Assembly (NCBI GenBank): GCA_029532625.1 | Contig: JARFXM010000008.1 | Location: 1,302,001 to 1,366,000, forward strand | Direction of reading: 5' to 3' | Source of the DNA: Lomentospora prolificans | Lineage: Eukaryota; Ascomycota; Sordariomycetes; Microascales; Microascaceae | DNA: 64,000 bases | Shown: positions 33,104 through 44,305 of the stretch, piece by piece | Layout: the number at the start of each line of letters is the position of its first letter | Position numbering within the stretch: the stretch's first letter is position 1 | Notes under the pieces: generated by a model | Told to the model about the DNA's origin: nothing | Database searches by the model: none | What the model saw: only the letters and a program-made list of their open reading frames with translations | Program-made: the position numbers and the translations under genes

Positions 33104-33903
33104 TTAAGAGAGATCCATGGCATCGTCGTCGTCGGACATGCCTTGAGTGCTAGCAGGGGTAGAAGGTATCGAATCTACCTCTTCAGAATTGCGCCTTTGC
33201 CTTTCGCGCGCGCGTTGCCTCGCCTCAATGATGGCTTTGCGCACATTGTCGTGCTCGGGAGCAACGGTCAACGATGACGGGACATTGTAGAGAACGAGCT
33301 GCATATCGTCTAGGTTGTGGCCGGCCAATTGGCCATGGGGGTTTGCGCGAATGACAGGAGGGATTCGGTTCGCTTTAAGCGCCATCTCGATATCGGGAAG
33401 GAAAATGAGCTTGCCCTCTTCGGCCTCGCTTTCCGACGAAGAAAGTTCGTCGTCGAGATTGTAAATGTAGACCTTGTGCTTCGAATCGTCCATTTGCATA
33501 TAATCCTCGGGCATCCTCGACGATTGGTTGTTGTTGCCGTAGTCGGCATTGGCTGCGGAGGATGAAGGCGCTTGATTGGCAGACGTGTCGTCCTCTACCG
33601 TCGCATAGAGCCTACGGAGATTCTGGCCTATAGATTGCCCCACGTTAGTGACCAACTTAAAACCACCAAAAATTCGACCCGGTGTCGGATGTGAGATGAC
33701 GCCGGTTCGCTAGGGGAGGGCGCCGGCGCATTCGAGGAAGAAGGGGGCAACATACCGATATTTAGACGGCCCAGCCGCTTCGATAACCTCTCATTGTCTT
33801 GAGGATCCGCTTTCCGCTTCCGACTCGGCCGAGAGTGCTGATCATAGGTGGATGTCGGATGGTGGTCGTAGTTGTTTGGGAACGAGCCTTGTAGTGAGAG
33901 CAT
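33104..33903 (-). CDS. Uncharacterised fungal protein, acidic C-terminus
   Basis: Two exons (33756-33903, 33104-33627) joined over a 128-bp intron encode 223 residues. I do not recognise a named domain. The N-terminus is basic, with a likely nuclear signal (SRKRKADPQDNERLSKRLGRLNI) running across the splice into GQNLRRLYATVE. The middle has an acidic serine patch (DDELSSSESEAEEGKLIF). The part that looks most constrained is FLPDIEMALKANRIPPVI and MQLVLYNVPSSLTV, followed by a charged helix (KAIIEARQRARERQRR) and the acidic end SDDDDAMDLS. The start at 33903 (MLSLQGSFPNNY) is preferred, but an in-frame ATG at 33975 would add 24 residues. A nuclear regulatory role is only a guess from composition. 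Confidence 0.8.
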
Positions 33904-35015
33904 TTTTGGCGCTTGTGTGGTGTGGTGGCAGTCTTCAGAATCCGGCGGCTTCCGGTAGGGACGGACGGAAGGCACACGGCCCGGACGAGAAATAGAGCAA
34001 GGTGCCGGGCGAATAAGAAGGTCCGAGTTTGATATATCAATTAGTCGATCATTCGAGTAGGGCTGAAAAGGGAGACGAGGATCGGGTCTCGCTCGCGAGG
34101 TGCAACGGTATATAAAGGAGAAGGATGATGTAGGGACAGGTGGAGAGTGGTGAAACCGGGTGAGGGCATAATAATTTGATTCTCAGTGGCAGCGTTCCCA
34201 TGGAAGGTCTAAGTGGGGGATGGATCGCCGGAAAAAGCACGGAACTGTGGAAGGCACGAGCACAGTGTAGGTCGTACCGTGGTTCCAAGAACCTCTGAAT
34301 GATTCGATACCATTCGGCTGGTCAAAAAAGTACAAGGTACTGGCTCAATGCTGGGGATTTGGCCCTTGTTCGCTGTACCATTTCACCCCAGCTTGCAGAC
34401 CAAGTGTACTCCGGGGTTCACCTTCTAGCATATTCGACTCGGTTGTCCGTGGGTCTCGACTCCTCAGGTTGCTTCCATGCCGATTATTACATTTGAGGAA
34501 GGTTCGTTACGCTTCAGCTGGCGAATTCTTGCAGATGCCCTTGGTAGCCAGCCCTCTTTGTGCCGGCGATTCCTGCTCGAGCCCGATTCGGAACGCCCCT
34601 GCAACTCTCATTCAAGCTTCCCCGCACGCACACGGAGGCCAAGCTCCGATTTTCTAAAGGGCGTTTTTTTTTTTTTTTTTTTTTTTTGTCATTGTTCCAC
34701 GATATGACGTTGTGGGCGTCTGGAATGTCGAGAAGCAAATTATGAAGCACAGTATAACTCACAAGCCAGCCTTATAGCCTGGCGCTATCCCCTCCTCAGG
34801 GGAGAGGGGCCTGGGCCTGGCCTCACAACTGAATTTCCGGTTTCACCTCGGCAAAATCGCCCATGCTGCGGCTGCTGTCTCCTAAGAATTCCGGCCATTT
34901 GATTGCGCATATCGTTTCGTAGAGCTTTCCTGGATAAAACACCACGACGCAATAAAATCCGCCATGTCTAGATAGCGCGGTGTTAAAAATGCAACTCTGA
35001 CTCATTAAGTCAGCA
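33904..35015. other. Divergent intergenic region
   Basis: 1.1 kb between the uncharacterised gene and alanyl-tRNA synthetase. A 24-nt T-run lies at 34664-34687. On the minus strand TATATAC near 34105-34120 could serve the uncharacterised gene. No gene is seen. Confidence 0.5.
34664..34687. repeat. Poly-T tract, 24 nt
   Basis: An uninterrupted T-run in the divergent intergenic region. Confidence 0.95.
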
Positions 35016-38000
35016 ATGACCGTGTTGCAGCGGTTGCTTCACCAGCAGCGCCTCGGCGCGGGAGCTCTCGCGACTGAGGCGCATTGCGTCTCGGGACGCG
35101 GGTTGAAATTTCAGCATCAGCACCAGCACCGGCACCAGCACCAGCAGCAGGCGTGGGAGCTCCGTTGCCGCAACTATCCGTCGTCGGATATTAGGCCGTC
35201 GCCAGCTGTTATCGCCCCGACGTTGACTCATCCCACCACTCTTTTGACTTTGTTAGCCCCTCATCGGCCCAGGTCGCAAACTCAGGACCCCACCAAGACC
35301 GCCACCACGGTTGCTACTGCTACACCAAACACATCAGAGATTGTCGCCGCGATAACAACTTTTTCTTCTTCCAAGAATCTCATTTCGCGAAGAAATCTAC
35401 TTTCTAGCTGCTGGCGAACTCGACACTTTTCCACGACTCGGCGCATCCCTCGATTCTTCCACGACTCTCCCCGCACCTACTCGACTCTGCCCACTATGGC
35501 GGATAAGTGGACCGGCGAAAAGGTCCGCAAGACTTTCCACGATTTCTTTGCGGAGCGGGGCCATTCTATCGGTATGTTGATGCTTTTTCGCACTCGATTT
35601 CACTTGGATGAAGAAGAATACATGGCGCCCATTGAGGACTCTAGAGTCTTGGGCTTCATCTCCCAAGAACTTCCCGGCGTGTGACTTGTTGTTTGATTGC
35701 GAGCTTGAGAGCTCTTTCCATATCGCCGCGCTATCTCGATATCCTCGCTTTCGCCATCTCATGTCTTGCCACTGAATTCATTACGTCTCTACCGCATCGC
35801 TTCATTTCAATTGATTGCAACAATGGTAGACTCCGGCTAACCATCTCTCCTTCTATAGTCCCGTCCTCCTCCGTCGTTCCTCACAATGATCCCACCCTCC
35901 TCTTCACCAATGCGGGCATGAACCAATTCAAGCCCATCTTCCTGGGCACCATCAATAAGACGGATGATATGGCCAGCCTGAAGCGCGCTGCGGATACTCA
36001 AAAGGTATAACATCTACACAAGACCTACCTACTTCCTGCACAGGACTACCAAGTTCGAGCTGCTAACTGTCTTCGCCTCTATAGTGTATCCGCGCCGGAG
36101 GAAAACACAACGTATGTTCACCGAGATTCGAACCACTACCTATCGGGACTAACACATCCTAGGATCTTGACGACGTTGGTAAAGATAGCTACCACCACGT
36201 GGGTCACGCCCGGCATATCCATACCCTTCCTATTAAGCTAACTGATAACCATAGACGTTCTTCGAGATGTTAGGTAACTGGTCCTTTGGCGACTACTTCA
36301 AAAAGGAAGCTATCGAGATGGCTTGGGAGCTACTTACAAAGGTGTACGGGCTGGATCCTGCGCGCCTCTACGTTACTTACTTTGAAGGTAGCGAAGCTCT
36401 AGGGCTTGAGCCTGATGAAGAAGCTAGGCAACTGTGGAAGTCTGTCGGCGTCCCTGACGATCATATCCTCCCAGGTGATGTAAAAGATAACTTTTGGGAG
36501 ATGGGTGACCAGGGCCCCTGCGGTCCCTGCAGTGAGATCCATTACGACAAGGTCGGCGGTGGCCGAAACGCTGCACACCTTGTCAACCAGGACGATCCCC
36601 TCGTCGTCGAGGTCTGGAACATCGTCTTCATGCAGTTCGATCGCCAGGCCGACAAGAGTCTCAAATCCCTCCCCGCGAAGCACATCGACACTGGCATGGG
36701 TTTTGAGCGCCTTGTCTCCGCTCTCCAGCACAAGGAATCTAACTATGCCACCGACGTCTTTACTCCCCTCTTTACTCAGATCCAAGAGGTCACCGGTGCT
36801 AGGCCGTATACTGACAAGTACGGCAAGGATGACGCCGATGGAATCGATACCGCCTACCGTGTCGTTGCTGACCATATCCGTCTTCTCACCTTTTCTATCG
36901 CTGATGGTGCGGTACCTAATAACGATGGGCGAGGTTATGTCGTCCGCAGAGTCCTCCGTCGCGGCGCCCGCTATGCCAGGAAGTACTTTAACACCGAGAT
37001 TGGCGCTTTCTTCTCTAAGATTCTCCCTGCCTTAGTTACCCAGATGGGTGAGCAGTTCCCCGAGATTGTCAAGAAGCAACAAGACATTGCGGAGATTCTC
37101 GACGAAGAAGAAATTGCCTTCGCACGTGCCCTCGACCGAGGTGAGGTCCAATTCGAGAAGTATGCCAAGGATGCTCTGGCTCGGGAGGATAAGAAGCTTG
37201 ATGGTGCTCTTGTCTGGCTTCTTTATGAGACCTTTGGCTTCCCCGTTGATCTGACTCAACTGATGGCGGAGGAGAAAGGCCTCAAGATTGATGACGCCGA
37301 GGTAGAGGCTGCTCGCGAGAAGGCCAGAGAGGCTAGCAAGTCTGTCAAGGCCGCTGTTCAGACCTTTAGCAAGCTTAATGTTCACCAGATTGCTGAGCTC
37401 GAGAAGGAGCTTAACATCGAGAGAACCAACGATGAAGCCAAGTTCAAAAAGGATGAGATCACTGGCAAGGTGCAGATTATCTTTGACGGCAAGGGTTTTG
37501 TCAAGTCTACCAAGGACCTTCCCTCCAACACGCCTATTGGGATCCTTCTCGACAAGACTAACTTCTACGCGGAGTCTGGTGGCCAGGTTGCCGATACTGG
37601 CAGGTTAGTCATTGACGGCGCCGCCGAGTTCAAGGTTCTCGATGTTCAGGCCTACGGTGGATATATTATACACAACGGCTACCTTGAATACGGTCAGCTC
37701 TCCGCTGGAGATGACGTCATCTGTGACTACGATGAGCTTCGAAGGTCGCCCATCAGGAACAACCACACGGGTACTCACATACTAAATCACTCTTTAAGGG
37801 ATGTCCTTGGTGCGGACGTTCACCAAAAGGGTTCGCTTGTCGATTCGGACAAGCTCCGTTTCGACTTCTCGCACAAGACTGGCGTGACCCTTCCGGAGCT
37901 CAAGAAGATAGAGGAGCTCTCTAACGAAGCCATTAAGCAAGATCTCAAGATCTATGCCAAGGATCTCGATCTCGATGTTGCTCGCTCGATTGAGGGATGC

Positions 38001-38895
38001 CGTGCTGTGTTTGGCGAGACCTATCCTAACCCCGTCCGCCTAGTCTCTGTTGGTGCCGACATCGACAAGATGGTAGCTGACCCCAAGAACCCCGAGTGGC
38101 GCAAGTACAGCGTCGAGCTGTGTGGCGGCACTCACGTTGAGAAGACTGGTGCTATCAAGGACTTCATCATTGTTGAGGAGTCCGGTATCGCCAAGGGTAT
38201 CCGCCGCATCATCGCCTACACCGGCGATGCCGCCCGTGAGTGCCAGCGCATCGCCGACGATTTCTCTAAGCGTCTCGACTCTCTCGAGAAAATGGCCAAC
38301 GGTCCCGAGAAGGAGCAGGCCGTCAAAACTACCGGCGTTGACCTCTCCCAGCTCACCATCTCTACCCTCACTAAGGACGATCTTAAGAAGCGTTTCGATA
38401 AGATCTCTCAGGCTGTCCTCGCTGAGCAGAAGAAGCGCCAAAAGGCCGAGTCTAAGACCGCCATGGACACCGTTCAGGAGCACTTCAAGAAGGACGAAGA
38501 GGCCAAGTGGTTCGTTGGCCGTCTACCCATCTCGGCCAACGCCAAGGCCATTTCCGAGGTTGTCAACTTCTACAAGACCAAGGATAAGGAGAGGTCGGTG
38601 TACCTCTTTGGTGGCAGCAAAGAGGAGGGTGCCGTCTGCCATGCCGTCTATGTCGGCACTGTAAGTTGACATCTCTTTCCACGCTCCGCAATGTATATGT
38701 ACTAACTCTTGTCTCTAGCACCTCGCCTCCAAGGGCGTCACTGCTGAGGGCTGGGCCACGAGCGTGACGGATGTCATTGGTGGCCGTGCCGGTGGCAAGG
38801 AACCTACTAGACAGGGACAGGGTTCGAAGCCCGAGCTTATCGAGGACGCCGTCTCGACTGCCACCAAGTGGCTTGAGGAGAAGCTTAAGCTGTAA
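35016..38895 (+). CDS. ALA1: Alanyl-tRNA synthetase, cytosolic and mitochondrial forms
   Basis: Six exons (35016-35571, 35859-36004, 36085-36111, 36163-36198, 36255-38660, 38719-38895). From ATG 35496 (MADKWTGEKVRK) the product is 955 residues, matching cytosolic AlaRS. From ATG 35016 it is 1115. The extra 160 codons end in an Arg/Ser-rich stretch (SRRNLLSSCWRTRHFSTTRR, then RTYSTLP) typical of mitochondrial presequences. The class II catalytic core is seen in NAGMNQFKPIFLG and MLGNWSFGDYFKKEA, the editing domain metal site in NNHTGTHILNHSLR and CGGTHVEKTG, and the C-Ala domain at the end (ATKWLEEKLKL). Exons 3 and 4 are microexons of 27 and 36 nt. The enzyme charges tRNA-Ala. One gene serving both compartments by alternative starts is known from yeast ALA1 and is inferred here. 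Confidence 0.96.
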
Positions 38896-39338
38896 TCGGG
38901 GTTTACGTGAATAATCGTGGGTGGGGGGGGAAGGGGTGGTTGCATTGTGTTAATTTACAGTATAGGAATGAGACATATATATCCCTTCTCATCTCATATG
39001 ACTTAGAATATGCGACAACTACTAGCATTGGGAATGGTCGAAGACGGAAAAGACGGCCTAGGCTTGCGAATTAAAAGAAAGAAATTTAAGATCTTAAAAC
39101 GGCCCATAAGCATCACAGCACAATTTGATTATGAATTGGGTATATTCTATATCGTGGGGGAGAGTGTTCATCCAGGCGCAGTGCCTCCCCCATTCTCATC
39201 CCCCCTCATGGTTTTCCTTCTATCCATTGCCCCTAATGATACAGACCTTCCTTACACACACACACACACGACGACAACGACAACAACAACAAGTAGTACA
39301 GCTTCCTCTCTTCCCAACCCCAAAAAGTACAAAGTTCT
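38896..39338. other. Convergent 3' intergenic region with CA/CAA repeat
   Basis: 443 bp between AlaRS and NDUFAF7 stop codons. An (AC)8 run at 39254-39269 passes into ACG/ACA triplets to about 39292. No gene is seen. Confidence 0.6.
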
Positions 39339-40983
39339 CTACAGCGTAAACATGACGCGAGCATTCTGGTAGTAGCTCAGCAGGGGATTCTCGCCCGTGC
39401 GCGTCTCGGTGTCCTCGACAAAGGCCCAGCGGCGCATGTAGTCTTCATGGCTGAGCACGCGGGTGAGCTTGCCGGTGACGGCGCGGTACATGGCTTCCGT
39501 GATTTGGAAGTCTGTGGGGAAGAGGATGTCAAAGTAGCCTTGGTGCACCTTGAAGTGCGTGTTAGTGAAGAGGTAGTAAAACTGTCGGGGGAAGTTGGTT
39601 ATCTTACCAAGGGCGTCCGGACGGGAATCATCCTCCTTTCGAACCTGGTCTGGACGACTGGCGCGTTCAGGCCCTTGATGGCTTGCGGGAGGGAGTGGAA
39701 GTCGGAGGCGAGAAGCCTGTGCGCGGGGAAGTATCTCTCGAGCACGTCGAAGAACTGCAGGAGCCTCGTGGGGATGTATTCAGGGTCGGAGAGGTTGCCG
39801 GCGAGAGGCATATACTTTTGGAGCTTCCTCACAAAGGGATGGGAAGGGTAAGGGCGGGGGTAGCGACCGCCCGTCGCCGCGTGGCGGACGCGGAAGAAGC
39901 GCGCGGCAACGGGATCGAGCTTCGGTACGTAAAACTCGTAAAACTCGCCGTCGGAGTCGATGAGGACGGTGGCTTGCAAGGGGGCCTCGTTCTCGAGATC
40001 GTACCGGATCGCGTCGTGAGGAAAGTTATCCCAGACTTCCATGGCCAGGAAGAAACAAGGTGACGGGACGCTCTCATTCCAGTCAAAGATGGACTTGTTG
40101 ATGATCTCAACCTTGTCTGCGTGATCACCCGCCAGGTTCTTCTTTTGCAGCGAGGCTAGGTTGGAAGAGATCTCGATAACGCGGTATTTAGTGCGATCGT
40201 ACACCTGGGGGTCCATGTCGCGGATGTAGTCGAGGATGTTGCGCATCAGGGTGCCGCGGCCGGCACCCATCTCGTAGATGATGAGGTCGTGGTAAGGGTA
40301 GGAGGTGAGGTGGTAGTTGGCGACGAGGTAGCGGGCGATGGACTCGCCGTAGTAGGGGCTGAAGAGCTCTGTGGGCGTGTGCCAGAGCTGGCGGGTGGGG
40401 TTGACACCTTCGACCTCATCGAGGTGGTCCTCGAATTCGGTGTAACGGCGAGAGAGCTCAGAGTAGAATTCTATGTTGTCGCGCATGCTGGCGAAGTGGA
40501 ACGGCTCGCCCGGACTGAAGATGACGGCCTCCTTGGAGAAGTAGCCGTAGTGCGGGTTGTAAAGACTATCTTCGAGGATGTCAGTTTCACGCTCGATAAC
40601 TATAGAGCGGCGTGGGACCTACCCTCCACAAAATCGCGGAGGAGCATCTTGACCCTCCTCGGCCTTTGCTTATGCGTCCGCAAATTATTCGCCGTCACCA
40701 TCGGAAACGTCTCGAACTCGGACATGCGATCCGCCGGTAATATATCGCTCCTTTGCTGCCACCGCCCGTCGTTCCCCTTGCTGTTCTTCCCGCCCGCTAC
40801 CACCGCTGCCGCCGTCCTCCGCGAGGACATGTGACGGCGAGAAGGGCATTGCCTGACGACGCACCACGAGCCATTGAGGTCCGCTATGGGGTGTTTTGCC
40901 CTCATGAGCGGCCGTCTAGCTACCTGGCAGGCCGGTTGGCGAAACATTTGCCGGATGAGGCCGGCCATGATTGCGGAGTCCAT
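39339..40983 (-). CDS. NDUFAF7-like mitochondrial protein arginine methyltransferase (MidA/DUF185)
   Basis: Three exons (40623-40983, 39608-40569, 39339-39548) encode 510 residues. The N-terminus (MAGLIRQMFRQPACQVARRP) is Arg-rich and acid-free, a good mitochondrial presequence. The fold shows DSLYNPHYGYFSKEAVIFSP, the substrate segment TPTELFSPYYGESIARYL and the SAM-binding motif IYEMGAGRGTLMRNILDY, followed by FFLAMEVWDNFPHDAIRY. This order is that of the DUF185/NDUFAF7 family. Family knowledge: human NDUFAF7 dimethylates an arginine of NDUFS2 during early complex I assembly. The first intron is 53 bp with acceptor AAG, less common than CAG or TAG but needed to restore GDSLYNPHYG. The second intron is 59 bp. 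It diverges from cysteine synthase 2. Confidence 0.92.
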
Positions 40984-41351
40984 TCCTCATCCGTCATTGG
41001 GGTTTGGAACGGGGAATTCGAGAATCACTCGCAGCTTTTTTGATTGCTGCATTTAGACATGGTTTGAGCAGCAAAAGGTTTCCACCTTAGCTCAAGGGAA
41101 GTGTAGTGCTTAGTCAGCGGGAATTGCCGTTGGCCTTGGATGTTTTGCGCCTCATATTTACTTTGGTACAAATGTATAATTCATGGAAAAGTCAGGCACA
41201 AGACGTCATACGGTCTATTCTAGACCTGGCTTGAAGCTGTGATCCAAGGAAAATTTTCCCGTGTAAATGTTGAGCTCTTGTCTTGACTAATTTGTCTTTT
41301 TTTTTGTATGATAAACTGGCCATGGTGGTAGAAGGGAGAAATTAGATCAAC
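40984..41351. promoter_or_regulatory. Compact divergent promoter region, NDUFAF7 / cysteine synthase 2
   Basis: Only 368 bp separate the two start codons, so both promoters and leaders must share this stretch. No unambiguous TATA box is seen. Both products are predicted mitochondrial. Confidence 0.5.
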
Positions 41352-42710
41352 ATGTCCCTTAGAGACCACCCCAAGGCCTACGGCAGCGCCGCCATAACGG
41401 TCGCCTTCATCGCTGGTGTCCTCGTGACCCTCGGCTTCAAAGACCTCTACCCGGACCTCGAGGCCCGTTACCAGCAGCGCCGTCGCCGAGAGCGTCGAAA
41501 CACCACGAGCTCCTTCCGCCAGGAATCCGACCCGCGCCGCGACAGCATCTTCTTCTTTGGCGGAGGCGGGCCCGTGACGCTGCAGGACCACGAGGCCGTC
41601 GAGCTCGACATCTCCGCCGTCGTCGAGGGCGTAGAGGGCTGCATAGGCAACACGCCCCTCGTCAGGATCAAGAGCCTCAGCGAAGCTACGGGCCGCGAGA
41701 TATTGGCCAAGGCGGAATTTCTCAACGGCGCCGGCGGGAGTCCCAAGGATCGCGTGGCGCTCAACATGATCAAGGTCGCCGAGGAAAGGGGCTTGCTCGT
41801 TCCCGGTCGCGGGGATACGATTTACGAAGGTACTGTCGGTAGTACGGGCATCTCCCTGGCCACGCTGGCGAGGGCGAAGGGTTACAGGGCGCACATCTGC
41901 ATGCCCGACGACCAGAGCAAGGAGAAGTCGGACCTGCTGCGACACCTCGGCGCCACGGTGGAGCGTGTGGCCGTGGCTCCCATCACCTCGCCCGGCCACT
42001 TCGTCAACCTTGCCAGGACTCGCGCGAAAGAGCACGCCTCTGTCCACGCCGACGGCAGCGTCGGCTTCTTCGCGGACCAGTTTGAGTCGGAGGCGAATTA
42101 CACAGCCCACGTCAGGACCACGGGCCCCGAGATCTTCTCGCAGACGGGCGGCGATATCGACGCGTTCGTTGCCGGCGCCGGCACCGGGGGCACGATATCC
42201 GGCGTCGCAAAGTACCTCAAGGAAGAAATGAAACTCAACAGCATAAAAATCATCCTCGCCGACCCCCAGGGCAGCGGTCTGTACAACAAGATCCGCCACG
42301 GCGTCATGTACTCGCCCACCGAAAAGGAGGGCACCCGTCGTCGCCAGCAAGTCGACACCATGGTCGAGGGCGTCGGCATCAACCGCATCACCAACAACTT
42401 CGAGGCCGGCCGCGAGCTCGTCGATGACGCCGTCAAGGTGACGGACGATCAGGCGTCGAGGATGGCGCGCTGGCTCGTCGAGAAGGACGGTATTTTTATC
42501 GGCAGTAGCAGTGCTGTCAACTGCGTGGCGGCCGCCGTGGCGGCGATGAAGCTGCCGCCTGGGAGCCGCGTGGTTACTTTACTCTGCGACTCCGGCACGA
42601 GGCATCTCAGCAAGTTCTGGAAGCACATTGCCGAGATGGGATTGGAGAACGGTGACGAGGGGGCGGATCTGTTTACTGCCTTGGGCATAGCTGTACCATC
42701 AGAAATATAA
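41352..42710 (+). CDS. Cysteine synthase 2 (mitochondrial, PLP-dependent)
   Basis: A single exon of 452 residues. The N-terminus has a membrane segment (AAITVAFIAGVLVTLGF) after a short basic start and is followed by a basic linker (RRRRERR), fitting an outer-membrane signal anchor. The fold-type II PLP core has IGNTPLVRIKSLSEATG, the Schiff-base lysine in GAGGSPKDRVALNMI, the phosphate/substrate loops EGTVGSTGISLATLARAKGY and GTGGTISGVAKYL, and a C-terminal IGSSSAVNCVAAA. It resembles yeast Mcy1 (YGR012W) and filamentous cysteine synthase 2 more than cytosolic O-acetylserine sulfhydrylase, which has TSGNTG where this has TVGSTG. The likely reaction is O-acetyl(homo)serine plus sulfide, but the physiological substrate of this subgroup is not settled. 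Confidence 0.92.
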   Translation: MSLRDHPKAYGSAAITVAFIAGVLVTLGFKDLYPDLEARYQQRRRRERRNTTSSFRQESDPRRDSIFFFGGGGPVTLQDHEAVELDISAVVEGVEGCIGNTPLVRIKSLSEATGREILAKAEFLNGAGGSPKDRVALNMIKVAEERGLLVPGRGDTIYEGTVGSTGISLATLARAKGYRAHICMPDDQSKEKSDLLRHLGATVERVAVAPITSPGHFVNLARTRAKEHASVHADGSVGFFADQFESEANYTAHVRTTGPEIFSQTGGDIDAFVAGAGTGGTISGVAKYLKEEMKLNSIKIILADPQGSGLYNKIRHGVMYSPTEKEGTRRRQQVDTMVEGVGINRITNNFEAGRELVDDAVKVTDDQASRMARWLVEKDGIFIGSSSAVNCVAAAVAAMKLPPGSRVVTLLCDSGTRHLSKFWKHIAEMGLENGDEGADLFTALGIAVPSEI

Positions 42711-43186
42711 TAGAAACTGTTCATGTTTGCGTGATACTATGTCCAAACTCGACCCCACGTCATCCGCTCTCTCGCAAGTACTGAATTGAATCTATGTAAC
42801 AGGTAAACTAGTGTATATTCGGTCAAAGTTTCGGAATGGAGCAACGCACCCGCATCGCGGCCGAATCCCGAGCCATGGCCTAAAGTTGAAACCACCCCTT
42901 GGGCCTAGGGCACCATATCCTGCCGGAACTCCTTGCAGTAAAATCCATCTGGGGACGATAGGGGTAAAGAGCAAAAAAAGAGATAAATAAATGTAAAACC
43001 GAATGGCGCAACGGCATGTCGGACGCGACGAGGATCATCAGCATCGTGGTCATCTCTCATTGCCTAGAAGGGTATCGCTAAACGGCGATCCAAGGAGAAA
43101 GATGAATAATGAAGAACACAGACACATAAACACACAGCATGGCCCCAGCTTACATTCCGGAAGACCGCCGAAGCGCATCCGTTTGT
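42711..43186. other. Convergent 3' intergenic region
   Basis: 476 bp between the cysteine synthase 2 and TFIIS stop codons. No gene or repeat is recognised. Confidence 0.6.
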
Positions 43187-44305
43187 TTACGAGAACTAAG
43201 ACAACAGTTAGCAGAAACCCCTAAAAGCAACAGACACCACCGAAAGCTCACCTTCCACCTGTGGCCGCAGATCGTGCACTCGCAGAAAGTCGTCATAGGT
43301 TCATCAGCACTGCGCGTCTGCGCCTGGCTGTAGGAAACCTTCTTCTCGCCGCACCTCGCGCACTTGAACTCGGAACTGACACTCTTCTCCGCCATTGGCA
43401 CCTGCGCCTTCTTCATGTTTTCCTTCTCGTAAAGCTCGTTCGTCTTGCGCTGCTCTGCCGACAACAGCTCCGCATCGCTCAACGTGACAAACTTGTCAGG
43501 CGCGATATCGCCCGCCATGACACGGCGGCCCAGCTCCGCGTTGGTCTTGTTCTTGAGGTTCTGGAACAGCGAGCGGATCTTCTTGGCATATTCTTTGTTC
43601 TTCTCGTCGCTTCCGAACAGGCGGTAGGCGGCGTCTTCGACCGCAACAGCCTTGGCGAGAACGGCATCCTGGTGCTCGGTCGAACGGTAGGCGAGGCCGT
43701 TATACAAGAGCTTGATGCAATTGTTCCGGGTATCCGACTTGGTTCGGTTCGTATCGACCTTGTCCGTCTCGGCGCGACGCTTCTCGGGATCGCCTTGGTA
43801 GGTCCTGGGGGCACCACTCGGGGCACTCGAGGAAGCCGCCGCCGCCGCCGCCGCCACCGAGGTGGATGCGGCCGCGGGCTTGGGGGAGGCGCTGGAGGCG
43901 GGGGTACCGGACTTGGCTAACTTTGCCTTGGAGGCCTTTTCCTGCTCTACGAGCTTCCTCCACTTCGCGACCAGTTGGGTTGCAGCCCCCGCGATCTCCT
44001 TGTTCTGGTGGGATCGAAGCTTGCCGACGAGGACACCGGCCTTGGTTGCCTAAAAGCGCATGCTTTAGATCAGTACCTAGAAGACGGCTACCGCATACCC
44101 ATAGGTATATAAGCTCGGAGGCAGCATAGTCCGACCACGGAATATAGCGCTTTCATGTGCCACATACCCTGAGCATTTCTTCCGTTGGAGCCGCATCGTC
44201 CCTAAGAGTCTTAAGCAGGGACAGAGCATTGGAGGCAGGCTCGTTCGCAGAAATAGACTTGTTGAGCGCCTTTACCCTCGCCTCAAGCTCTCGCTGGTCC
44301 ATCAT
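43187..44305 (-). CDS. DST1: Transcription elongation factor TFIIS
   Basis: Three exons (44168-44305, 43252-44049, 43187-43195) encode 314 residues. The order is an N-terminal LW domain (MDQRELEARVKALNKSI to AATQLVAKWRKLVEQ), a Ser/Pro/Ala linker with a seven-Ala run encoded by GCC-type triplets, the central domain (RNNCIKLLYNGLAYRSTEHQ; IRSLFQNLKNKTNAELGRRV) and the C-terminal zinc ribbon. The ribbon shows CARCGEKKVSYSQAQTRSAD with the conserved acidic RSADEPMTTF hairpin, then CTICGHRWKFS. The last exon is only 9 nt (Phe-Ser-stop), but it recreates the conserved WKF end. Family knowledge: TFIIS reactivates backtracked RNA polymerase II by stimulating transcript cleavage, and the RSADE Asp-Glu pair is essential. 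The first ATG gives MMDQ; the second ATG at 44302 is equally possible. Confidence 0.95.

Noticed and set aside
36112..36162. GGTTCGAATCT on the minus strand, resembling a tRNA B-box
   Set aside because: It sits in a 51-bp intron of AlaRS with no A-box or acceptor stem around it.
41220..42350. 376-codon minus-strand open frame opposite cysteine synthase 2
   Set aside because: It is an antisense shadow. The plus strand has the complete PLP-enzyme motif set.
43261..43920. Plus-strand open frame opposite TFIIS
   Set aside because: It is Leu/Arg/Gly-rich antisense of the TFIIS linker and central domain, with no family features.
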